A stretch of DNA of 11,890 nucleotides from GBS-DC sp037442365 (GTDB lineage: Bacteria; Armatimonadota; Fimbriimonadia; Fimbriimonadales; GBS-DC): NCBI GenBank assembly GCA_037442365.1, contig JBBIQK010000067.1:1-11890 (forward strand), written 5' to 3'. Positions 1 through 5,638 of the stretch are shown one piece after another. The position numbers and the translations under genes are program-made. Position 1 is the first letter of the stretch. Each line of letters starts with the position of its first letter. The notes under the pieces are model-generated. The model was not told the DNA's origin. It was given only the letters and a program-made list of their open reading frames with translations, and did not search any database.

Positions 1-18
1 ACCCCGAATCTGGGGTTG

Positions 19-34
19 TGTGATTCGAATCACG
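19..34. promoter_or_regulatory. CRP-type operator upstream of the FAS1 gene
   Basis: The sequence TGTGATTCGAATCACG fits the E. coli CRP consensus TGTGA-N6-TCACA at nine of the ten conserved positions; positions 20-33 are a perfect 14-bp palindrome. Its centre (26.5) lies about 42 bp upstream of the start site implied by the -10 box at 58-63. That is class II activator geometry, and it would explain the lack of a -35 box. A Crp/Fnr gene with a matching recognition helix is encoded at 564-1253. The match and spacing are seen directly; binding is inferred. Confidence 0.65.
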
Positions 35-57
35 GAAACGGCGCGCCCTGCGTCAGT

Positions 58-63
58 TATACT
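58..63 (+). promoter_or_regulatory. -10 box of the FAS1 gene
   Basis: TATACT lies 41 bp before the FAS1 start codon and predicts a start near 68-70. No recognisable -35 hexamer lies 16-18 bp upstream; that stretch abuts the CRP-type palindrome at 19-34, which fits an activator-dependent promoter. Confidence 0.5.
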
Positions 64-104
64 TTTGACGCGCACACAGGCGCAACGATGACAGGAGGTT
101 CACT

Positions 105-506
105 ATGCCAACGATTGTGGATATCGCGGTACAGGCTGGTTCGTTCCAAACGCTCGTTCAAGCCGTTCAGGCGGCAGGTCTGGTCGAGACGCTGAGTGGG
201 GAAGGTCCCTTCACCGTGTTCGCGCCGACCGACGAGGCGTTCGCCCAAATTCCTCAGGACACGCTGCAAGCCGTGCTGGCAAACAAGGAGCAGCTCACGG
301 CGATCCTGACCTACCATGTGGTACCGGGCAAGTTGATGGCGGCGGATGTCGTGCGCAGCTCGCAGCTGCAGACCGTTCAGGGTCAGAGTATTACGGTCAG
401 CACGGAGGGCGGCGTGCGCGTGGATGAGGCGAATGTCATCCAGACCGACATCGTGGCGGATAACGGCGTCATCCATGTGATTGACAGGGTTATTATGCCC
501 AAGTAA
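105..506 (+). CDS. Single-domain fasciclin (FAS1) protein
   Basis: This 133-residue protein is one complete FAS1 domain. The H1 motif FTVFAPTDEAF is near residues 36-46, the conserved LTYHVVPGK segment near 68-76, and the H2-like VIHVIDRVIMPK closes the C-terminus. The start is well placed: AGGAGG at 93-98 lies 6 bases before the ATG. FAS1 domains usually act in cell-surface or matrix adhesion, but no signal peptide or membrane segment is visible. The protein is either cytoplasmic or exported by another route; signal-less one-domain FAS1 proteins are common in bacteria and their role is unclear. The gene is monocistronic, with its own terminator at 532-565, and a CRP-type operator precedes it. 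It is convergent with the Crp/Fnr gene, which may control it. Confidence 0.9.
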   Translation: MPTIVDIAVQAGSFQTLVQAVQAAGLVETLSGEGPFTVFAPTDEAFAQIPQDTLQAVLANKEQLTAILTYHVVPGKLMAADVVRSSQLQTVQGQSITVSTEGGVRVDEANVIQTDIVADNGVIHVIDRVIMPK

Positions 507-531
507 ACGACCAATCACCTCGCAACTCGGT

Positions 532-565
532 CGGGTGGAGAGGGGGCTCTCTCCACCCGTTTTTT
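532..565 (+). terminator. Rho-independent terminator of the FAS1 gene
   Basis: A perfect 11-bp stem (CGGGTGGAGAG at 532-542 with CTCTCCACCCG at 549-559) has a 6-base loop and is followed by six T residues (560-565). The T tract overlaps the stop codon of the convergent regulator gene by two bases. Read from the minus strand, the same hairpin follows that gene's stop but has no T tract. Confidence 0.92.
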
Positions 566-1253
566 ACGCGGCGGTGTGCGTTTGACCCACGGCGATCTGG
601 AACGGACGCAAGTCCTTGATGATTACCGATTTTCGGTTGGTGGCGATCCAGCCCTTGCGCGCCCAGCGCCCCAGGGTGCGGCTGACTGCTTCGCGACTTG
701 CCCCCACATAGTCGGCAATCTCCTGTTGGGTGAGGTGGATTTCGACGCCTGCATCGGATTGCTCCCCGACGGTCTGCGCCAGTCCGAGCAGGGCGTGCGC
801 AACGCGCTGCCCCAGTTTGAGGCGGCTGATGTGGAACACGCGCTCTTCGGATTGGCGGATGCGCTCGGCTAAATTCCGCAGCAGCGCCAGCGCGAAGTCG
901 GGATGCTCGCGCAGGAGCGTTTCGAACTGGTCGGCGGAGAGGTAGCGTACTTCGGTCGGCTCGAGTGCCTCGACGGTCGCACGCACCCAGTGCCCCGTGA
1001 GGATGGTGGTTTCGCCAAACGAGTCGCCTGCGCCCAGTATCGCGTAGGTCAGTGCGCTCCCGTCGGGCGCGATGGAGTAGACCTTCATCAGTCCCTTCTC
1101 CACGACCCACCAGCCGCCCGGCTCGCGCCCCAGCTCCAGACGATCACCCGGATTGTAATGCACACACAGCATGCGGCTCAGAATGTCGTGCGTCTCTTCC
1201 TCGCTGAGCCCCTGAAAGGGGCTGGTTTTCACCAGCGCCCACTTGATGGTCAT
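564..1253 (-). CDS. Crp/Fnr-family transcription regulator
   Basis: The protein has 229 residues, normal for the family. The N-terminal half is a cyclic-nucleotide-binding-type beta-barrel: it keeps the GE pair of the phosphate-binding cassette (80-81) and an arginine at 91 that aligns with CRP Arg82, while CRP Ser83 is replaced by Ala. The long dimerisation helix is at about 110-137. The C-terminal winged helix-turn-helix spans about 174-203, and its recognition helix SREAVSR carries R187, E188 and R192, equivalent to CRP R180, E181 and R185, which read TGTGA. No FNR-type cysteine cluster is seen. The start at 1253 is chosen because GAGGTGA lies just upstream and residue 1 begins the family-like sequence; the frame stays open further upstream without similarity. 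The effector could be cAMP, another nucleotide or none. Confidence 0.9.
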   Translation of the reverse strand: MTIKWALVKTSPFQGLSEEETHDILSRMLCVHYNPGDRLELGREPGGWWVVEKGLMKVYSIAPDGSALTYAILGAGDSFGETTILTGHWVRATVEALEPTEVRYLSADQFETLLREHPDFALALLRNLAERIRQSEERVFHISRLKLGQRVAHALLGLAQTVGEQSDAGVEIHLTQQEIADYVGASREAVSRTLGRWARKGWIATNRKSVIIKDLRPFQIAVGQTHTAA

Positions 1254-1328
1254 AGAGTTCACCTCGCTGCTTGAGATAGACCTTGCCGCCGAAGGGGAAG
1301 ACCGCGTGGTTGCCCGCAAGGCGTTTTC

Positions 1329-1334
1329 AGTATA
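1329..1334 (-). promoter_or_regulatory. -10 box of the Crp/Fnr gene
   Basis: Read on the minus strand the sequence is CGGGTATACT, giving a TATACT hexamer about 75 bases before the regulator's start codon. The same ten bases precede trxA at 2780-2789. No clear -35 is present. It lies 21 bp from the opposing TATAAT at 1356-1361, so the two divergent promoters overlap. Confidence 0.45.
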
Positions 1335-1339
1335 CCCGA

Positions 1340-1355
1340 TACACAGGTACACAGG
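1340..1355. repeat. Tandem 8-bp repeat between divergent promoters
   Basis: TACACAGG occurs twice head to tail (1340-1347, 1348-1355). The repeat ends directly at the TATAAT box of the DUF1611 gene and lies upstream of the opposing TATACT. It occupies the -35 region of both promoters and could be a protein-binding direct repeat. Only the repeat itself is seen. Confidence 0.4.
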
Positions 1356-1361
1356 TATAAT
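1356..1361 (+). promoter_or_regulatory. -10 box of the DUF1611 gene (leaderless type)
   Basis: A perfect TATAAT ends 13 bases before the ATG at 1375. This predicts a transcript with a leader of about 6-8 bases, and no Shine-Dalgarno sequence is present. No good -35 is visible at 16-18 bp. Confidence 0.55.
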
Positions 1362-1374
1362 CTCGCGCGTTGCG

Positions 1375-2421
1375 ATGCTGAAGCCCGAAAACCGACTGGC
1401 GATTTTGATGCACGAGGGGATTCTGGGTAAGTTCGGCAAGACGGGGCTGGGCTTGCTGCGTTATAGCCAGAACCCCATCGTGGCGGTGATTGACCGCGAC
1501 TGTGCGGGGCAGTCGCTCCCTGCATTGACGGGCATCCCGCGCGAGGTTCCGATCGTGGCGTCGGTGCAGGAGGCGATGGCATACCGTCCCGATACGCTGG
1601 TGATCGGTGTTGCGCCGTCGGGGGGCGTCTTGCCCGCCGAGATGTGGCGCGAGGTGCGCACGGCGGTGCTGGCGGGGCTGAACCTCGTGAACGGCATGCA
1701 CGCGCCGCTCGCCAAGCACCCGGATCTCGCGCCTTTCCTGCACAGTTGCCAATGGATTTGGGATGTGCGCAAGGAGCCGCCCGGGCTGGGCGTTGGGTCG
1801 GGCAAAGCGCGCCACCTGGCGTGCAAGCGTGTGCTGACTGTCGGTACCGACATGGCAGTCGGTAAGATGACGGTGAGCTTGGAGCTGCATCGGGCATGCC
1901 TGCAGCAGGGTATCCGTTCGCGCTTCCTGGCAACAGGGCAGACAGGGATTATGATTGAGGGGAGCGGCGTTGCGCTGGACGCCGTGCGTGTGGACTTTGC
2001 TTCGGGCGCGGTGGAACAGTTCGTGTGTGCGCTGGCGGAGGACGCGGAGGTGGTGCACATTGAGGGTCAGGGCGCGCTCACCAACCCCGCGTCGACGGCG
2101 ACGCTGCCGCTGCTGCGCGGCGCGCAGCCCACGCACCTGATTCTGGTGCATCGCGCGGGGCAGACGCATATCCGTACCTTTCCTGAAGTGCCCATTCCGC
2201 CGCTGCCAGAAGTGATTCGTATCTACGAGCAGCTCGCCTCGATGGGCGGCGCGTTCCATCCGTCCCGTGTGGTCGCTGTCGCGCTCAACACCGCGCACCT
2301 GAGCGAGTCGGAGGCGTGCGCGGCGATCGCGCAGGTCGAATCCGAAACAAAATTGCCCTGCACCGACCCTGTTCGGTTCGGCGCAGGGCAGCTATTACAA
2401 GCGATTATGGAGAATGGGTAG
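1375..2421 (+). CDS. DUF1611 (DgcN-like) P-loop protein
   Basis: The 348-residue length matches the DUF1611 family, which has an N-terminal Rossmann-like domain and a C-terminal P-loop domain. Family marks are visible: LMHEGILGKFGKT near 11-23, the nucleotide-loop motif GTDMAVGKMT at 157-166, TGQTGIMIEG near 188-196, HIEGQGAL at 228-235 and VALNTAHL near 302-309. A characterised member, DgcN, is described as an N-acetyltransferase in D-amino-acid catabolism paired with the epimerase-like DgcA. No dgcA homologue is in this window, so that role is not assumed. The frame is open back to 1243, but the 1375 ATG is chosen because the family sequence begins there and the promoter's TATAAT lies in the would-be extension. 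The gene is divergent from the Crp/Fnr gene and convergent with trxA. Confidence 0.85.
   Translation: MLKPENRLAILMHEGILGKFGKTGLGLLRYSQNPIVAVIDRDCAGQSLPALTGIPREVPIVASVQEAMAYRPDTLVIGVAPSGGVLPAEMWREVRTAVLAGLNLVNGMHAPLAKHPDLAPFLHSCQWIWDVRKEPPGLGVGSGKARHLACKRVLTVGTDMAVGKMTVSLELHRACLQQGIRSRFLATGQTGIMIEGSGVALDAVRVDFASGAVEQFVCALAEDAEVVHIEGQGALTNPASTATLPLLRGAQPTHLILVHRAGQTHIRTFPEVPIPPLPEVIRIYEQLASMGGAFHPSRVVAVALNTAHLSESEACAAIAQVESETKLPCTDPVRFGAGQLLQAIMENG
2345..2389 (-). terminator. Terminator of trxA inside the DUF1611 3' end
   Basis: Read on the minus strand, GCCCTGC (2389-2383) pairs with GCAGGGC (2361-2355), followed by AATTTTGTTT (2354-2345). The 21-base loop can form a further 5-bp inner stem. 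It starts 45 bases after the trxA stop and lies wholly within the last 80 bases of the convergent DUF1611 coding sequence. No T tract is present in the plus direction. Confidence 0.65.
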
Positions 2422-2433
2422 GAGTGCAAAGGC

Positions 2434-2751
2434 TCACAGGTGCTTCGCGATGCGCTGTTCGATGGCGCCTTTGGGCAACGCGCCCACAATCTGCTCGACA
2501 ACCTGCCCATTTTTGAACAACAGCAGCGTCGGGATGCTCATAATCCCGTACTGCATCGCCAGCGACTGCTCCTGATCGACATCCACCTTATACACCTTGA
2601 GTTTGCCTTCGTACTGGTGCGCCAACTCTTCGACAATCGGGGCAATTAGACGGCACGGACCGCACCAGACCGCCCAGAAGTCGACCAAGACGGGTACCGA
2701 CGAGTTCAATACTTCCGCCTGCCATTCGTTCTGCGTAATCGCCTTCGCCAT
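2434..2751 (-). CDS. trxA: Thioredoxin
   Basis: This is a 105-residue cytoplasmic thioredoxin of typical length. The redox motif WCGPC has its cysteines at 30 and 33, the cis-proline loop SIPTLLLF is at 72-79, and the NGQVVEQIVGALPK segment is near 81-94. It reduces protein disulfides and is itself reduced by thioredoxin reductase, which is not in the window. The ATG at 2751 is preceded by AAGGAGG at 2761-2767; the frame continues upstream, but that part is unlike thioredoxins and overlaps the promoter. It appears monocistronic, with a TATACT box at 2780-2785 and a terminator at 2345-2389. It converges on the DUF1611 gene with only 12 bases between stops. Confidence 0.97.
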   Translation of the reverse strand: MAKAITQNEWQAEVLNSSVPVLVDFWAVWCGPCRLIAPIVEELAHQYEGKLKVYKVDVDQEQSLAMQYGIMSIPTLLLFKNGQVVEQIVGALPKGAIEQRIAKHL

Positions 2752-2779
2752 ATGCGTAGCCTCCTTAGGATAATGGCTT

Positions 2780-2785
2780 AGTATA
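2780..2785 (-). promoter_or_regulatory. -10 box of trxA
   Basis: The minus strand reads ACGGGTATACT about 28 bases before the trxA start codon, with AAGGAGG between them. No -35 resembling TTGACA is visible. The core GTATAC is a palindrome. Confidence 0.5.
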
Positions 2786-2829
2786 CCCGTTTTCGACGCG
2801 TGTATGGTTTTGTATGGCGGTAGCGACTG

Positions 2830-2858
2830 TTGCATGCGCCGCGGGCATTGGGTATAAT
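2830..2858 (+). promoter_or_regulatory. Promoter of the tRNA pair
   Basis: TTGCAT (2830-2835), 17 bp, then a perfect TATAAT (2853-2858). The predicted start near 2865 leaves only a few bases before the tRNA-Pro 5' end. No other promoter is needed for the two tRNAs. Confidence 0.75.
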
Positions 2859-2867
2859 AACCTTTGT

Positions 2868-2945
2868 CGGGGCGTGGCGCAGTATGGTTAGCGCGCTACC
2901 ATGGGGTGGTAGAGGTCCCCGGTTCGAGTCCGGGCGCCCCGACCA
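2868..2945 (+). tRNA. tRNA-Pro(GGG)
   Basis: A full cloverleaf can be drawn. The acceptor CGGGGCG (2868-2874) pairs with CGCCCCG (2935-2941). The D stem is GCGC/GCGC, and the anticodon stem CTACC/GGTAG encloses the loop ATGGGGT with anticodon GGG at 2903-2905. The T arm CCCGG-TTCGAGT-CCGGG spans 2918-2934. The discriminator is A and the CCA end is encoded (2943-2945). It reads CCC and CCU codons. It is the first gene of a two-tRNA transcript. Confidence 0.96.
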
Positions 2946-2948
2946 TGT

Positions 2949-3025
2949 GCGCCCGTAGCTCAGCGGATCAGAGCACCAGACTTCGGATCTGGGGGTCGGG
3001 GGTTCGAATCCCTCCGGGCGCGCCA
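2949..3025 (+). tRNA. tRNA-Arg(UCG)
   Basis: The acceptor GCGCCCG (2949-2955) pairs with CGGGCGC (3015-3021). The D stem is GCTC/GAGC, the anticodon stem CCAGA/TCTGG, and the loop CTTCGGA holds anticodon TCG at 2983-2985. The T loop is TTCGAAT, with one G-T pair in the T stem. The discriminator is G and CCA is encoded (3023-3025). A UCG anticodon reads CGA and, by wobble, other CGN arginine codons. It starts 3 bases after the tRNA-Pro CCA, so the two are almost certainly co-transcribed. Confidence 0.96.
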
Positions 3026-3039
3026 GCCAGCCTGCCCCC

Positions 3040-3071
3040 TTGACAAACCGCGCAGTTGTTTCAGGTATATT
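3040..3071 (+). promoter_or_regulatory. Promoter of the TPR-like gene (leaderless type)
   Basis: A perfect TTGACA at 3040-3045 is followed by an AT-rich TATATTATAC. The best -10, TATATT at 3066-3071, gives a long 20-bp spacer, and shifted versions are possible. The -10 ends 13 bases before the ATG at 3085, so little or no leader is expected. It begins 14 bases after the tRNA-Arg CCA end, so tRNA read-through could also feed this gene. Confidence 0.55.
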
Positions 3072-3084
3072 ATACGCAGCGACC

Positions 3085-3804
3085 ATGCGAACGGAGCTGA
3101 CATCGTCCGATTTGATGCGCCAGACACTGAAGGGACACATTGACCACGAAGGGGTTCAGGCTCTTCTGGAGTCGGCGGCGGCGTGTGACGAGGCGCAGCT
3201 GTGCCTTGCCGATGGGGACTACGAAGCGGCTCTGCAGATAGCGCTCCCATTAGTGTTGCTGCAATCGCCGGTGGTGGCAAGCCGAGCGAAGGAGACCGCG
3301 ATTGCCGCCTTGGATGAGCTCATTGAGCAAGCCCTCAACAGGAACCAGCCGCAGCGCGCGCTCCGCTACATCGACCAGTGGTTGAGCCTGGAGCCGAAAG
3401 GCTTTTTCCCCTTGCTGCGCCGCGCGGAAATCCTGCAGCACGAGCTTGGCGACCTGCACGAGGCGTGGACGGCATACCTGCAGGTGCTGCGTCATTATCC
3501 CAGCAGCACGGAGGCGTTTCTGGGGCTGGCGCAGCTGGCGCTGGCGGAGGGCAACCCCGAACGTGCGTACCCCTACATCTTGCGCGCGTGGCAATCGCTG
3601 GCAAACTCAGAGTGGGCGTACACGCCGAGCGTGCGCACGATGCAGGCGGTTTTCGAAGACCTGTACGACATCACTGCGGGCATGATGCAGTGGCTCGGCT
3701 CCGCCGACGACGCACGCGAGCTGACTCAGAAAGCCATCGCCTTACTTGGCGAGACCGAAGTTCTCAAAGAGCGCATGCAGATTATTGAAGAGCTGAGCGA
3801 TTAG
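3085..3804 (+). CDS. TPR-like helical-repeat protein
   Basis: The 239-residue protein is predicted to be cytoplasmic, with no signal peptide or membrane segment. Degenerate tetratricopeptide-like helix pairs are visible at about 41-57, 75-104 (NQPQRALRYIDQWLSLEP), 107-139 (LGDLHEAWTAYLQVLRHYP) and 143-171 (AFLGLAQLALAEGNPERAY). The C-terminal third is helical and acidic, without recognised motifs. Such repeats mediate protein-protein contacts; no partner can be named. The 3085 ATG is chosen over an in-frame TTG at 3040 because the latter coincides with the promoter's -35 hexamer. There is no Shine-Dalgarno. Its last 23 bases overlap the 3' end of the convergent Rpn-type gene. Confidence 0.75.
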   Translation: MRTELTSSDLMRQTLKGHIDHEGVQALLESAAACDEAQLCLADGDYEAALQIALPLVLLQSPVVASRAKETAIAALDELIEQALNRNQPQRALRYIDQWLSLEPKGFFPLLRRAEILQHELGDLHEAWTAYLQVLRHYPSSTEAFLGLAQLALAEGNPERAYPYILRAWQSLANSEWAYTPSVRTMQAVFEDLYDITAGMMQWLGSADDARELTQKAIALLGETEVLKERMQIIEELSD

Positions 3805-4819
3805 AATCGTTCAGGATCGCCTGCAGCTGCTCCAAGAGCGTTTCGGGCGACTCGGCGCTCAGGGCAAGGTCCAGCGCTTGCGTGAGCCGTTCTAATTCTT
3901 CAAGTTGGGCAAGCGTCTCACGCGCCGCGCCAAGCAACGCTTCACCAAAGCGACGCTGCATCACCTGCTCAACCGCGCTCCGCAGCGCCTCGACACGCCC
4001 CTGCTGGATACCCTGCTGGATACCCTGCTGGATACCCTGCTGGATACCCTGAGTGATTGCTTGGCGCTCAAGACGCGAGACGAAGGTCGTTTTCTTCTCG
4101 CGCTTGTATTCCTCGATAAACTCCTCAACCGCCCGTTCCAGAGTCTCTGGTAGCGCCATGATCCACTCCAGTAAGCGCAAGATGTGCGCCTGATCGTCTG
4201 GATTATACCCGAATTCGAGCGTCAGGCGCACAATCTCTTTACGCGCCTCGAATCGAGCGTTCACATTGTTCTCCGCTTCCATCGCGCGGCGAAACGCCAA
4301 CAGCATAAGCGCCGCTGGGCTCTTGCGCCGTACCTGCGCAATCAAATCGTTCTCATCCATAGTCAGCAGCTTCACCGAATGGAAACGAAATTCCAGCCGT
4401 GTGCCAGGCATGTCGCGCACATAGCTGTCGGGTTTCCAGTGGGGGTTCTTATCTGCTAGAATGACGATGCATATGATATCTGTGCGCAGATCGATCCACG
4501 CGCGCGCATAGTAGGTGAACACGCGCTCGCCCAACTCCGCGATCATCTGGGATTGCGCCTCCACAATGATATGAATCACGCGCGCGGCGCCGTTTTTGAG
4601 CCACACGCGCACCAGCCGATCCGTGTAAAGCCTGCCCGTCTCGCTCTGGGGCGAGATGCGCCGCAACTCGTTGTCAAGAAAGCGCGGCTTCCTGCGCCAG
4701 TTTATCTGCTTATGTAGCTCGGGCAAAATAACACGAATAAGGTCGCGAAAGAAGACGGTAATAAACTCCTTCCAAGGGCTGTCATAGTCCATTCGGACAG
4801 TGCGACGCTTGCGAGCCAT
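3782..4819 (-). CDS. Rpn/PD-(D/E)xK-family nuclease-like protein
   Basis: The 345-residue protein has the layout of the Rpn (recombination-promoting nuclease) and DUF4351-like group. An N-terminal YDSPWKEF segment (12-19) resembles family starts. A PD-(D/E)xK-type core has D67 in LYTDRLVRV and the E-x-Q pair E87/Q89 in IIVEAQSQ. A helical middle is followed by a GIQQ repeat near 258-273 and a coiled C-terminal region. Members are DNA endonucleases, often spread as paralogues. The usual lysine is Q in this group, so activity is plausible but unproven. The start is uncertain: the ATGs at 4819 and 4792 both lack a Shine-Dalgarno. It lies 36 bases after the SDR gene on the same strand and has no visible promoter, so it may be co-transcribed. 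GC looks lower than in neighbours by eye, which may indicate transfer. Confidence 0.75.
   Translation of the reverse strand: MARKRRTVRMDYDSPWKEFITVFFRDLIRVILPELHKQINWRRKPRFLDNELRRISPQSETGRLYTDRLVRVWLKNGAARVIHIIVEAQSQMIAELGERVFTYYARAWIDLRTDIICIVILADKNPHWKPDSYVRDMPGTRLEFRFHSVKLLTMDENDLIAQVRRKSPAALMLLAFRRAMEAENNVNARFEARKEIVRLTLEFGYNPDDQAHILRLLEWIMALPETLERAVEEFIEEYKREKKTTFVSRLERQAITQGIQQGIQQGIQQGIQQGRVEALRSAVEQVMQRRFGEALLGAARETLAQLEELERLTQALDLALSAESPETLLEQLQAILNDSNRSALQ
3999..4051. repeat. 12-bp in-frame tandem repeat (four copies and a partial)
   Basis: The plus-strand unit CCCTGCTGGATA occurs at 3999-4010, 4011-4022, 4023-4034 and 4035-4046 with no mismatch, followed by CCCTG at 4047-4051. On the coding strand it encodes four GIQQ units in the Rpn-type protein. 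The units are identical even at third codon positions, which indicates recent copy-number change by slippage. Confidence 0.95.
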
Positions 4820-4855
4820 AGGGCTTGTGTTCTGCCCAATTCGCCGATTCCCTGC

Positions 4856-5578
4856 TCACAGGATGCCTTCCTGCGGCAGCGCCAGCAGCTCGTCTACCGT
4901 TGCGTCGCGCGGCGTGGTGAGCATCTGCACAATCAGACGCGCCACCGTTTCGGGACGGATCATCTTCTCGCGATTGGGGACGCCCTCGCCCTCGCCCCAG
5001 ATAGCGGTGTCCACCGCGCCGGGCAAAATCGCCATCACGCGGACCCCCTGCTTGCGCACCTCTTTCGCCAGGATGCGCGTGAACATCAGCCCCGCCGCCT
5101 TAGCGCAACTGTACGCGCTCAGCCCGGCGAAGGCGCGCGTGCCCGCAATCGACAATACATTCACAATTTGCCCGCGCCCCTGCTCGAGCATGCTGGGCAA
5201 CACCAGGCGCGTGGTCAGGTACATGCCCTTCAGATTGCCCTCCAGCGTGCGCCACCACTCGGCAGGGTCGCTGTCCGCAATCGCGCCCAACGACTGAATA
5301 AACCCCGCGTTGTTCACCAGCATGTCGACGCCGCCGTTGATGCTGAGCGCGCTCTGAACTGCCTCACGCAGGGCGCACTCGTCGGAGATATCGGCGGCGA
5401 ACCAGTATGCCTTACCGCCCGAGTCGCGAATCTGCGCGGCAGTCGCCTCCAGCTGCGCTTGCGTGCGGGCAATCAGCACGACTGTTGCGCCCTGCTGCGC
5501 GAGCAGCTTCGCGGTCTCCGCCCCGATCCCGCGCCCGCCGCCTGTAATCAACGCCACCTGACCTGCAAGTGTTTCCAT
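4856..5578 (-). CDS. Short-chain dehydrogenase/reductase (SDR)
   Basis: This is a 240-residue classical SDR of normal length. The cofactor motif TGGGRGIG is at 12-19, D63 lies in AADISD, NNAG is at 89-92, and the catalytic set is N115, S143, Y156 and K160 (YSCAK). LPGAVDT is at 185-191. R38, in IARTQ after the second strand, suggests NADP(H) preference. The substrate cannot be told from sequence; the 3-oxoacyl-ACP/sugar reductase-like part of the family is closest by eye. The start at 5578 is chosen because METLAGQVALITGG is the normal SDR beginning and the -10 box at 5587-5592 lies inside the possible upstream extension. That makes it leaderless, with no Shine-Dalgarno. It is divergent from the ALDH-like gene, with the Rpn-type gene downstream. 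Confidence 0.92.
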   Translation of the reverse strand: METLAGQVALITGGGRGIGAETAKLLAQQGATVVLIARTQAQLEATAAQIRDSGGKAYWFAADISDECALREAVQSALSINGGVDMLVNNAGFIQSLGAIADSDPAEWWRTLEGNLKGMYLTTRLVLPSMLEQGRGQIVNVLSIAGTRAFAGLSAYSCAKAAGLMFTRILAKEVRKQGVRVMAILPGAVDTAIWGEGEGVPNREKMIRPETVARLIVQMLTTPRDATVDELLALPQEGIL

Positions 5579-5586
5579 CAGCAGGG

Positions 5587-5592
5587 AGTATA
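5587..5592 (-). promoter_or_regulatory. -10 box of the SDR gene, possibly bidirectional
   Basis: The minus strand reads GCAGGTATACT, ending 8 bases before the SDR start codon, so transcription would begin at or next to the ATG. The palindromic core GTATAC also gives TATACC (5589-5594) on the plus strand, the only visible -10 candidate for the divergent operon starting at 5639. Confidence 0.5.
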
Positions 5593-5618
5593 CCTGCGGG
5601 CAGGAAAACGCGCACAAG

Positions 5619-5630
5619 GGACGAAAGTCC
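5619..5630 (+). promoter_or_regulatory. Small GAAA-tetraloop hairpin in the operon leader
   Basis: GGAC-GAAA-GTCC forms a 4-bp stem capped by a GNRA tetraloop, extendable by a G-T pair, ending 8 bases before the ATG at 5639. It occupies the place where a Shine-Dalgarno would be expected. It is short enough to be chance. Confidence 0.25.
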
Positions 5631-5638
5631 TAATTTCG

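Noticed and set aside
1..16. Inverted repeat ACCCC-GAATCT-GGGGT at the window edge
   Set aside because: Only a 5-bp stem and no T tract follows; it could be the tail of an upstream terminator, but the upstream sequence is not available.
493..1110. Open frame overlapping the Crp/Fnr gene in another minus-strand frame
   Set aside because: Composition is Arg-rich and low-complexity, and it lies entirely within a well-supported regulator gene.
1259..2298. Long open frames antisense to the DUF1611 gene
   Set aside because: They are Arg/Pro/His-rich shadows of a GC-rich coding region, without ribosome sites or family motifs, while the opposite strand encodes a clear conserved protein.
3999..4051. 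Tandem repeat considered as a CRISPR array
   Set aside because: Units are contiguous 12-mers with no spacers, and they translate in frame as GIQQ within a protein gene.
5168..5638. 157-codon N-terminal extension of the ALDH-like frame
   Set aside because: It runs antisense through the SDR gene and its promoter and has no ALDH similarity; the family sequence begins at the 5639 ATG.
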